The translations under genes and the position numbers were made by a program. A stretch of 64,000 nucleotides of DNA from Pachyseris speciosa (Eukaryota; Cnidaria; Anthozoa; Scleractinia; Pachyseridae). The notes beneath the pieces were generated by a model. The model was not told the DNA's origin. It saw nothing but the letters and a program-made list of their open reading frames with translations, and searched no databases. The stretch lies in assembly GCA_016490735.1 (NCBI GenBank), contig JAEMWC010000151.1, positions 161,001 through 225,000 on the forward strand. The letters are read 5' to 3'. Shown here piece after piece: positions 33,897-45,800 of the stretch; the stretch's first letter is position 1, and every line of letters starts with the position of its first letter.

Positions 33897-36800
33897 TCAT
33901 CTTTTCTTTCTTGGTGGCCTGTACTCTGATATGTCATGGTCTTCATAATCTTCTCTACTGTGTCCCTCCCTAAAACATAAACATATAAAGAAATTGGTGA
34001 CAGCACAAAGCAAGATTATAGTATAACAAACAAATCGTGAGTATTGGCCATTTTGGAGTCATGCAGGGAACTAGGGCGAGTTTCAAATTTAAAACAATCT
34101 ATAAATTGACACCATCACATGAAAGATACATGTAACATTGAGATTGGCCATTTGTCCAAGTTTGTTACTTTTAGGTTGAACAGAGACCAATTTATAGAGA
34201 TTAAAACATAGTTCAAAATCCATACAAATTGTCTCTAATTTTGAGGCTACATCCCTCCAAACCATATAAACTCTTAAAAATATTTTCAGTTTTGTGACAA
34301 CTATAAAATACCATCGTGCACCTACTATTAATTTTGGAAATAATTGAGTTGAAAATCACTGTTTGCCCATTTTTACGAATATCACAGAAATCTTAAAAAT
34401 TTAAGACTTTATATGGTTTTGCGGGATGCAGCCTCATAATCAGAGATGCTTGTATGAATTTTGAACTGTTTTAAAGTCCATAACTTGGTCTCTGTTCAAC
34501 CTAAAAACATCAAACTTGGACAAATGGTCCAATCTCAATGTTATCTTCGTGTGATGCTGTCAATTTATCAATTAGTTAAAATTTGAAACTCGCCCTGGCA
34601 GTTCCCTGGACAACTCTGAAATGGCCTATAAGAATGTAACAACAAAAATAATATGTCAATTTAATGATGATGATGATGACAGTGAAGATAATAATTTACA
34701 TTCTCCTGTGACTACCTCAAAACACATCAAGATCTAGTTCACCATCATCATCATCATCATCATATTCATAAAAGTTAAAAATATTAAAAACTGGCTGGCA
34801 CAATCCATCACATCTAATGATCACCTTAAAAACCATTTTAACTTGAAAAGCCAACTGGATATTTAAAAAATGCTTCTTTTAAAATAACAACCACCTGTAC
34901 ACAGGGTTTTCCTTTTCAAATGAAGTTGCAGTCAACTTGATCTAAGCAGGCGGAGATTAGGGGTGCACCAGCCAAAACTATTACTGAACGACAGCGATTC
35001 TTTGGTGTGCACCTGCTGACGACTGGGCCTTTCACTGGCGGTGAAAATCGCCAGTTGCCAGCCAAAACCCTGTGTACATACACTCAAACTTGCACTAGTT
35101 ACCATGCACAGCTGTAAATGGAGTGATTATGGTTCCACTTAAATTTAGTTCCTCTTCCCTTGTTGGGAAATAGTGCTGTAGTTAGGGGTTGAAGGGTGGT
35201 AACAAGTATTGAGGGAAGGCGTGCCAGCTCAGGCCACTAGATGTAGATGCACCCTGTAATTGCATAATTTATGGCTAATGTGGGTAATGCCCACCATTCA
35301 AAGGCTTTACTTCCACATCAAATATAATACATCCAGAGTGTAACCCCAGTTAATGTAACGTCTACTGCAGCTTAAAGCATTAAATGGCAAAGGCTACATT
35401 TCTGGCACCTTGGAGGTCTTGGAGGACTTGGAGGTCACAGGAAAGATATCCCAGAATAGTGCCCTCCAAGACGGAGTTTGGGTGGGAAGCTGACCAAACA
35501 ATATATGAAAACACTTAGTAATAAATACCTACTGGTAAGTATGGCTCAGTTGAGGCAAGCTGAGGGAAAGTCATGAATTATCTTACCTGTAGCATCTCCG
35601 GCAGTACAAATCATCATCACACCCATGACATCTCAACACAGCATTCCCATTACATATACAGCACCATGGTAACTCATCATCATCACTGTTTGCTTCATAG
35701 TTGTTACCTAAGATGCTACTAAGCTTGGTTGAAGCACCACTTAACTTGGACTCCATTGGCTTTAATGAGTCAAGATTGTTGACAAGGAATAGAACAGACA
35801 CTGATAAATTAACTGGCAAAACGTGATACATTATAAAACTGTCAAGGAATTGTGCATGTTATGATTGGTTAAATTGAGTGCATTATATCTCTTTAATGCA
35901 TGCACCCTCATAAGCATGCATTGTGGAATTATAATAGGGCCATTTATATGGGAGAAAATAAGACGCGACTTAAATAAGACGTGAACTGATCGTATAATGG
36001 TGCAAAATAAGGGTTCGTGTTTGATTTAAGTCGCATCTTACATAAGACACATCTTATCTTAGAACAGGGTTTTCAGCTTTTCTTATTTTGTCTGCATCTT
36101 AAATAAGACGTGAACTTCCTCGTATAAATGGTTTCGCATCCTAAATGAGACATGAACTGCAAGTGCGCGTGCATAACTACAACAGCAACATGATCTTGTC
36201 TTACCATTAGATAGTGTCATTGGTAGCAAAGCTTTCGAAAAGATGGCCGGGAGAGCTGAAAGTTTGCAAAGAATTCAACATCTTCCTTCTTTAACATGCC
36301 ATCAGTCACACCAATCCGTCGATCGTTTTCTTCCGACTCTTCTCAGATTTCTGTTGTATTCTATGTATCCTACGGCAAGTTAATGTTTTCTATAACAGTC
36401 TTCATAACAAAAAGTCTGGTCTTCATAAAATGACAGGACAGCACGCTTTTGTTTCTTGCTACAGGGCGCCATCTTGGACTGTTGCTAGTGGCAACATTGC
36501 ATGTAAGCAAGGCTGTATAAAAAATAAGACGCGAACATTATACGAGATCTTTGCGTCTTATGTAGGACACGAAGGTATAAAAGGTACAGTTCACATCCTA
36601 TTTATTTTCTCCCATATAAATGGCCCTAATGTACACAGGCTAATTGTCAAAAGTACATGTATGTGATTTGATTCATATTTGGGGGTTAGAGTTTCATTAA
36701 ATTTCATCAACAGACTTCTGGCATGAAAGCTAGCACAAATCTCCAGAAGATTTATAAAAGAACTAAAATTCTTGTCTTGTAAGCACTTGGGGATTTTAAG

Positions 36801-39800
36801 AACACCCGAGAAGTGCAAGAAGCACTCAATGCTTTCTAGGTACTTCCCTCGTGTTCTTAAACTTCCTGCATGCTAACTCAATGGGAATATACTTGTTCAA
36901 AAACCCACCTGTGATTTTCCTGGCTTTTGTGCCTTGCTTGGTTTGGTTTTACTTGAAGTTTTTGTTGAACTATCACCTTGTTCAGAAAAAAAAATTATAT
37001 GCGATTATTAACTCTTAAAGTTTTTATAGAAAAGTTGATTGTTGAGAAGGGAGGGCTGGGGGTGGGGCAGTGCACTGAGTCGTACTGCTTGCAATCTAAA
37101 ACAAACTCCTGTATGCATGTGTTACAGTGATATGACACAAATTTAATTAACACCTCACAAAATTTTCTTCAAACCCTCAGCTGCAGGAAATCATCTGCAC
37201 TGTACATTAAGAGTACTATCAGCACTGCATATCATAGGATTAAAGAGGAGGTTTTATGCATGCTCAGTGCTGGCTGTACATTTAGACTGAGGCCAGTGAG
37301 TGAGGTGCCATCTCCACTAAACCTTTTGTATATGACTGCAAAAATTAAGCTCTTTTGTGAAACAGCAGCACACATCAATGTTTTATTTTTGCCTCTTGAG
37401 CTCATTTGCATTGTGGTCTTTTAGTTTGGATTGCTGCTTGGAAACGGTAAAGCAGGTAAAGCAGACCAACAGGTAAAGCAGGTAAAGCAGGCCAAGTCAG
37501 GTCCTTATAAGTTTGGACATTTTTTTACTTAACCCTGTTAGCCTAGTACAAATCACCTACTAAGGTCAATATCATCTGTCTTTAAATCCAGTGCTACTTC
37601 ACCCAGTATCTGTAAAGGACAATAGAAACTGTAATTTTTTTGGCTTGATTCTTTAAATGGAAATCAGATATGCTCTTTTAAAATATGACATTGTGAATTA
37701 ACCCGAAAGTTACATGAACTACAAATAACCACAGACTAGTAAAATAATTAAATGGACTGGAAGGTTTTGTTATCCTTCAAAAGGGGGAAAAGCAATCAGG
37801 TGACAATCCTCTGCTGAGAATGATGCTGGGCGGGATTAGTTTAAGCATGTACCTGTTGAAGGTATCTTTTACTTGCTGTCTCATCATCTTCGTCACTGTC
37901 AAACTCACTGGCTTTTGGCTGATTTGTTACACCTTTCCAAATGAATGAACAAAAAGTCACTGGTGAAAATAGCAACAATTTCATGAACATACAAACATAC
38001 ACAACAGTGATGGAGAATGCGTTCCCTGCCAGGGAGGGGGGGGGGGGGGATTCCCGTTACTCAGTCGTGCCATTTGGTTCATTACTTGTATGATTACAGA
38101 CCAAATTGGACTCAGGCCTTTTTACCCTGGATGCTTGTGATAAATACAAGTATAACAACAAAATCATTTCCTCTCAGTCAGACATTTGCAGCTTCAACTG
38201 AAATATTAACTCATTCTTGTCTGGCTCTGCAATTTACCAGTCCATATAGACTGGTGCTTTGAAAACCTGCAACTTTCACAAAATCCCGAACTATGTTTGA
38301 AATGAGCCATTAATTATTATTACCAAATACTCAGTTGCTTAGACTTAATCACCCTGTAAACTGACCAAAACTCCCAATTTTCCTTGAGTATGACCGTTTA
38401 TGTTGTAAAACCAAAAAATACTCTAGGAAAACACCAAAAATATGCAACTTTGTTTTGCAGTTTTGAAGACAAAAAACCCTCTTGAAGCTACTGTAAAAGT
38501 CTACATTGGTGGTAAACTTTGACTCCCACTTCTTGCAATCTGTTCCAATCTACTTGCTCACTTCTTTAGTGTGACCTGGATAATGCTATTTGATTTCAGT
38601 TGCTCTCACTGGTCTGTAATTTTCGTGTTTGTGACCCAAAGGAATTCTGGGTAATTCCTGCATAACGATGGCATGGAAATCCACCAATTTCCATTTCAGA
38701 TATTTTTTAGAAGTGTTGAGCCACCCAGACCTGCTGACAAAATATTGCACCGATTGCAAGTTATTTACAGGTCAAAACTCACCAAAAATTGCCATGCGAG
38801 GTCCCCGAAGCCATCCACAGAACGGCCAGAAACACAACATCACTAGTGGATTGCTATGCCTTGATCAAATGTTTTTGGCAGACCACTTGCTGTGAAATTG
38901 CTTTTCACCTCTGTTTTCTTTCAGATGATTGCCTCTACCCACCAACCCAGCATCAGCTAGCATGACAAGCGTGACAAGAAAGAAAGAGCCTTTGGTCAAG
39001 ATTGTGGACCAGCAAAATCTCTGTTGTAACCCCTTATATGGGATAACGAAATCGACTTACCCTCCAACCCTCAGGAATTATAAAAAAGGCATACAAAATG
39101 CCAGACAAGAATGAGTTAATGAAAAAGTGTCATTAGTCTTGCTAACACTCTTATTAAATGTTTTCCACTCACCAGGGTCCAAGTCCTTAAGTCGAGCGAG
39201 TCTCTCTTCAATTTCTTTGTCTGTAACTCTGTTTATGTTGTTTTCTTGGTTCTCATCCAGCATGTTTTCTGCCATCATCTGCTTCATCAAATCATCCACC
39301 TCCTCCACCTCAGATTTCTTGGGTAAAAGTGTATTGATCTGAAAACAATAAAAAAATTTAATTACCAGTACAAAAAAAAAAAAAAAAAAAAAAATCCCGA
39401 AGTGATAACAAGAACAGTGACCAATGGGTGCTTGTTTCTTCTTTTAAATATAAAAATGGATTCTGTCTCCTTGCACACAAATCAACTGTCACAGAGTCTT
39501 TTACCTCTAATCTTTCCAAATTAATAATCACTTAATTATTTGAACTCCATGTAAACTTGTCATAACATTAATAAGCAGAAATGTGCTACTTACATTAGAA
39601 TTCTGCATTGATGTTGCCTTCCTTCCTGCAAGGTTTTCAAATCTATCTCCTAAATCTTCATCTGTTAGTTTAGCTGGAGGATTTTCTACGTGAAAATATA
39701 AGAAACAAGAGAGAAATAAAATTGAATGTCAGCTGAAAATTAACTACATGTAAGATTATGCACTGAAATAAGGATGTCATGATGGGACAACAACTGGGGA

Positions 39801-42800
39801 TTTTCCCTGGTTGGTTTTTGTGTGTCTGAGCCCAGCAAACTACTGCACTTGAATAGTAAATTGAAACTTTTCTTTGAAATCACTGGAAACCAGGTTTTCC
39901 TGGCTATTTACCACATGTGCATGTAGTTCACTTCCTCATCTGTTTGAAAATTACCAAACTTTTACAGTCTTTTCTTCTCTGTTCAAGGAATTATCATGGT
40001 AGCAAAGCATTTTCAATGTTTGATTTCAACAGATACATGTACACCCCAAAACAAAAACTGATGAGGCCTTCTTAATAAGATTATTGAACGCGTTTTTGAT
40101 AATTTTGTCCGTAACAGGATGCCATACGTGTGTTTGTGTGAATGAAAATGTGGCCTACATAATGAAGTGTAAACAACATTTGGCAGCTACATTTGTGCAT
40201 GCTCTGTGATTAGTAATGCACACTCAAATCCATTGGTGAGTGTGCAACAGCGATGGCATATACAGGGCATGTGTAGGCCAGATGTCATTCAGAAAATGTG
40301 GTCAGTTGCATATATTTTGGTCATGGCTTTGTACATGTAAATGTTACCAAAACTATGGTTTATCACTTTTTCTTTGAAACTGGATTAGCCAAGCATACTG
40401 GGTTTTTTTCTGTCTTCAGTTGCTCACTTTTCAGGAAATGTCTTGAGCTTACATGTATTATTAAAATTTAAGCCTCACAGACAAAATTGTTATAACTTAA
40501 GCACATACAAATGAAACAAAACTCATTCATTTAATGTCAAAACAGCAAAAAATCACTCGAACCGCATACATATAAATTGAAATTATATACATATCAATCG
40601 AACCGTACAAAGATACATGTAAATCAAACCACATACATATACATCGAACTTGCACTAATAAATCGAATCACACACATAATTTATACATCGAACATGCACA
40701 AATATCAATTATTGAACCGTAAAGACATAAATCGAACCATACACATATAGATTGAATGTGCACAAATAAATTGAACCATGTACATCTATACTGAACCTGC
40801 ACAAATATCAATCACACCGTACAGACATAAATCGAACCACATACATTTACATCGAACTTGCTCATCGAATGGTGAAAAATCGAACCGTGAAAAATATAAA
40901 TCACTTTGGACCGCAGGTCAGCGGCTATCTCTAAAAGAGAGAACGTACAACAGAAGAACGGGGAACGAGGAACAAGGAACGGGGAATCTCTAAAACGGGA
41001 AATCCCTAAAACGGGGAATATCTAAAACAGGGAATTTTGTGAAGAACCGAGCAGTTAAACTCTGTTCAGCTATGTCCAACATGAAAGATGTACTTCTTGG
41101 TGATACATGTGCTGGTTTGGTTTATGTTAGTCGCGTACCTTTATGCCATGTGCTCAATGGTCTTTCTAGGTTTTGCTAACCTTTTTTTTTTGAGGTTTGT
41201 CGCCGAAATTGTTTGGACCTTAGCTTGGCTTGTCGAAGACGTCAATTTTTGAAATATGTAGCCTTTATTTCTTTGACTTCTTTGCAAGACAAGCATTTGT
41301 TTCAGCTGTATCGGCAGCGGCGGCGCTGTGTGAGACTTTCAACTAGGCTAAATGAGCTGAGTTTACAGCCGATACAGCCCTTAACTACAGTTTGTGTTGT
41401 TTGCTGTGTCCAATAGTAATTTTTTCTTTATTTCAGTGACACCGGCTTACTTGGAAAAACATTACGTTGCTCAAAACGCGTTTGAAAAGCCTACGAGGAG
41501 GCCCACAGGTCAGGGTAAATTCTGACAAGCGACATGGCCCAAAAAAGTAGTGACAGCACACAAAATGAAATCCCGACGAAAGACATCCTTTTCCGGCTAG
41601 TCTGCTTGCAGGCGGTAATTTGTGTTTCAAGCGTGAGAGTCGATGCCTGCAAAATCCAGTCATCATATTGGACGACGTAGTGGAGGATCTGGGACGAGTG
41701 ACAATCACGAAAATGTGAAAGAGAGGATTGCCCAGTGTGTACAGAAGATGGGAAAGGTCCATGTGATAGACAGGGCGTGACTTATGAAATAGAGTGTGTG
41801 GAGTGTAACAACGTTTATGGGCGAGAAACATCACGGAGCGCATATAAAAGAGGGAAAGAAACACATGAAGTCACTCAGTAAAAAGAAGGAGCGGTCGACT
41901 TTGTGGAAACATTGCAAAGAGAAACTCAGCAATGAGATGCAGAAATTTAAAATGAATGTTACTGGTTCTTACACCAATGACTCCATGCTTAGACAAATAT
42001 CTGAGGGTGTCCGGATAGACAAAGTACCAGAAGGCTCACTGATTAACTCTAAGAATGAATGGAATTATTTCCATGTTTTGCGTGCGATCGTCGCACATGA
42101 CAGCCCCCTCTCTACGAGCTAAGTTCTCTCATGTTGGCTTACATGATGCCGGAGAGTTCTCAAACAATTTTAATGTATCTTTCATAAACTATTAAGTATA
42201 TCGAGTGAAGAGGCTCAAAGAGCGAAATATATTTCAAAAATTTTAGTTTTTATTTTACAGGTTTTACAGTTTTTACAATTTTTAGTGCGTCTAATGTGTA
42301 AAAGACATGCCAGTGTCCTCTTCTAGTTCAGGAAATTAATGTGCCACTTAATGGTGCAGAAAATAAAGATAACAAAATTAACGCGACTTAAATTAACGCG
42401 GATTTTATAAAGCGTTAATTTCCAATAATAAAGTACTCTGTATCATGAAAGATATAATTTTACTTCCGTCGGTGACACATGTACTTGGAAAAACGTTCAA
42501 AATGTTTACCTCATTTTATCATTCAACACAACGTTATTCATCGCGTTAACATCTTTGAAATTAGTACTGCTGAAAAATTTGATTTTTATCATTAGAGAAG
42601 AACTGATGCTAGTGTTGTTTTGGTCAATATGATGCAAGCAACAAGCTAATTCCGTAAAAAGTTGTCAGACGAGAGTACCTTGCTCCGGCTTGTCACTACC
42701 ATGGCCTGCTTTTGTTTTTATCCAATCTTTGTCTGAAGTAGCATACGTTTGAGTGTTAATGAAAAGCAAAAAAAGATTTCGCCGAATAATTATCTACCTC

Positions 42801-45800
42801 CAAAAGCCCACAAAAACTTTTCAATGCCTGTAATAATTATAAGTCAAGAGTATCTTGTCTTGTGAGGGAGCAGAAACTGCACAGAATCCAAATGGACTGA
42901 TCACTGGACAATAATTAGCATTAGACAGTATAACTGCATTTGCCGGATCCTCTTTATTTTGGGTTTTCGGAAAGTCTTCTCGTGGGTCCACTCGTTTTCA
43001 ATAATCTTGAAGAAGTCCTGCCAGGGAGGGGTCCCATGTCGCTTGTCTGGATTTTAAAACTCCCATGTCGGTGTTTAATCACTAATTCTCGGCCTTAATG
43101 CCACCGTCGACTTTTGCCGGGAAAGGATGTCTTTCGTCGGGATTTCATTTTGTGTGCTGTCGCTACTTTTTTGGGCCATGTTGCTAGTCGGAATTTACCC
43201 TGGCAGGGCCTCCTCGTAGGCTTTTCAAACGTGTTTTGAGCAACATAATGGTTTTTCCAAGTAAGCCGGTGTCACTGAAATAAAGAAAAATTACTATTGG
43301 ACACAGAAAACAACACAAACTGTAGTTAAGGGCTGTAGCGGTTGCAAACTTGGCTCATTTAGCCTAGTTGAAAGTCACACACAACGCTGCCGCTGTCGAT
43401 ACAGCTGAAACAAAGAAAGAAATAAAGGCAACATATTGACGCCTTCGACAAGCTAAGGTCCAACAATTTCGGCGACAGACCTTGAAAAAAAAAGGTTAGC
43501 AAAACCTGCAAAGACCATCGAGCACATGGCATAAAGGTACGCACATTCAGGATCCTTTCATATAGCCACATGGAGGAGTAGAAACAGGGCGAGAGTAACA
43601 TAAACCAAACCAACATATGTATCACCAAGAAGTACATCTTTCACGTTGGACATAGCTGAACAGAGTTTACATGTAACTACACAGTTCTTCACAAAATTCC
43701 CTGTTTTAGATATTCCCCGTTTTAGGGATTTCCCATTTTAGAGATCCCCTGTTCCTTGTTCCCTGTTCTTCTGTTCTATGTTCTCTCTTTTAGACGAGAT
43801 AACTGCTGACCTGCGGTCCAAAGTTCGATTTATATTTTTCATGGTTCGATTGATGTATGAGCAAGTTTGTTGTAAATGTATGTGGTTTGATTTATGTCTG
43901 TACGGTACAAATGATATTTGCACATGCTCGATATAGATGTATGTGGTTCAATTTATTTGTGCACATTCTATGTATATGTGTGTGGTTCGATTTATGTCTG
44001 TACGGTTTGATTTGATATTTGGCCACGTTCGATGTATATATATGTGGTTCGATTTATTTGTGGAAGTTTGATGTATATGTATGTGGTTCGATTTATAAAT
44101 TTTGTGCAAGTTCGATGTATATGTATGTGGTTCGATTTATCTTTGTACGGTTTGATTGATATGTATATAATTTCAATTTATATGTATGAGGTTCGAGTGA
44201 TTTTTTGCTGTTTTGACATTAAATGAATGAGTTTTGTTTTATTTGTATGTGCTTAAGATTATTGAACGCGTTTTTGATAATTTTGTCCATAACAGGACGC
44301 CATACACACGCTTACCACCCTTCAGAACTCAATGTTTAGATTTTTTTATGTCATATTCTAACCCAATAATATTAGAAGATGGTGTTCCCATGTTCTCTAG
44401 AAAAAGTGCAATTGTGAGGTTAAAACAGGGCTAAATACACTCACAAATTCACTACAAGTTTTTCTTTAGCTTAAGCCTTTAGTTTTTTCTTTGAGAACAT
44501 GGAAAAAATCTTCTAAAATAGAGCTGATTTGCACTGTACTGTATTTTTTTAGTAAGGCCTTCATATTTACACTGTACAATAAGTAACTAAAAGAAATGAG
44601 AATTAACTAAATGATGAAGAAAGAAAAAGAATGAAGACAAGGACAAAAAGCAAAACCAACCCGCTGTAGAGCAATCATCATCTGTTCTCAGCTTTGCAAG
44701 CCTCCTCCTAATTGCCTCATCAGGATCCATAGAGACATTTTCATCATCTTTAGGTGCACAAACAGGGATATTGGTTCTAACAGGTCCACTTGGTGGATTG
44801 TTCCCCTAAAACACAAAGTTCAAGAAAATAATAAGTAAGGACTTGAGGCATAAGTGTCCTATAGACCATTATTTTCCTTAATTTTTGGTTCTCATCAAGG
44901 CTGTAACCAAACTGCACTGTGTGCAAGGAAAAATAGAGCAATAATAGATTCTGGATGAATTGTCCCATCAAGGGTATTAAACTGTAACAGGTGTTACAGG
45001 TTATGACACTTAAAAGCAGCTCAGTGGTTTATGACAGGTAATTTGAGAAAATTCAGAGTCCCATTTTCCCATTTTTAAATGCCGCCTAGTAGTATTCAAA
45101 TGCCTGTGGGGGAGAATCTCTATTCCTCATAAGCTTTGCTTCTTGGAGATTTCCCCGCCACAGTCACTCCTTCCAAGTTGTATGTTCACTTTAAATTTAA
45201 TATTAATTAGCTATTTATTATCTTTTCTATTCTATTTTGTAATTTATTCTGTGTGGCAAGAAGAAGAAGATAACACTGGAATTTGGTTATAGACTTTAAA
45301 ACCAAATTTATACTAACCTAAAATGCACCATATAGAAGATCATTATTAATTTTTTACTCCATTCTTGTCTTAGTCAATATCCTGTATAGTACCCTGCTTA
45401 TTCTCAGTATCATTATTTTGAACTATTTGTACATGTAGCACATCCACATAAATGTTTTGAAAATGAACAAATATTGATCTCATTCTGACCAGATTTACAT
45501 GAACTGTTTGGAGTATTGGCAGCTAAATCAAATCCTTTCTGGTGCAAAACTCCAACCTTGTGGTCAGAAGCCACGAGTGATCACTGTGCTCACAAGCTAG
45601 CCTTCTACTGGTGTACAACATGTGGACCAGGTTTAAATGAATCATATTCAGCCGGATTACGAATAGTAACATTGAAGGGCTTGTTGCAAGTTAGAGAGAC
45701 CTACAGTAAAGACAGTTTTGGCCTTCAAACCGGACTTCCTCCAAGTCCCTTCAACTGTGAGTTATTGATTGAACCAATGCAAAAAACATAAAATAGTAGT

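Larger units (their letters stand above)
40497..44256. mobile_element. 3.76-kb TTAA-bounded element with ~1.1-kb terminal inverted repeats
   Basis: Lies inside ZFYVE19 intron 4. The left border TTAAGCACATACAAAT and the right border ATTTGTATGTGCTTAA are inverted, and the complementarity continues inward to ~41597 on the left and ~43119 on the right (for example 'catggcccaaaaaagtag' against its complement at ~43160-43180). TTAA at both ends is the target signature of piggyBac-like (and Kolobok) elements. The unpaired centre holds a decayed GIY-YIG retroelement fragment. Penelope-like elements can also have inverted LTR-like repeats, so the class is open. Confidence 0.7.

Noticed and set aside
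33749..34006. 85-codon minus ORF
   Set aside because: Overlaps the last ZFYVE19 exon in the wrong frame; the correct frame ends at 33897.
37557..37560. Later donor for ZFYVE19 exon 8 (AGTAG|gtgatt)
   Set aside because: It would put stop codons at the start of exon 9; the donor 4 nt earlier keeps the frame.
45516..45791. 91-codon plus ORF in ZFYVE19 intron 3
   Set aside because: No start or splice support and no recognisable motif.
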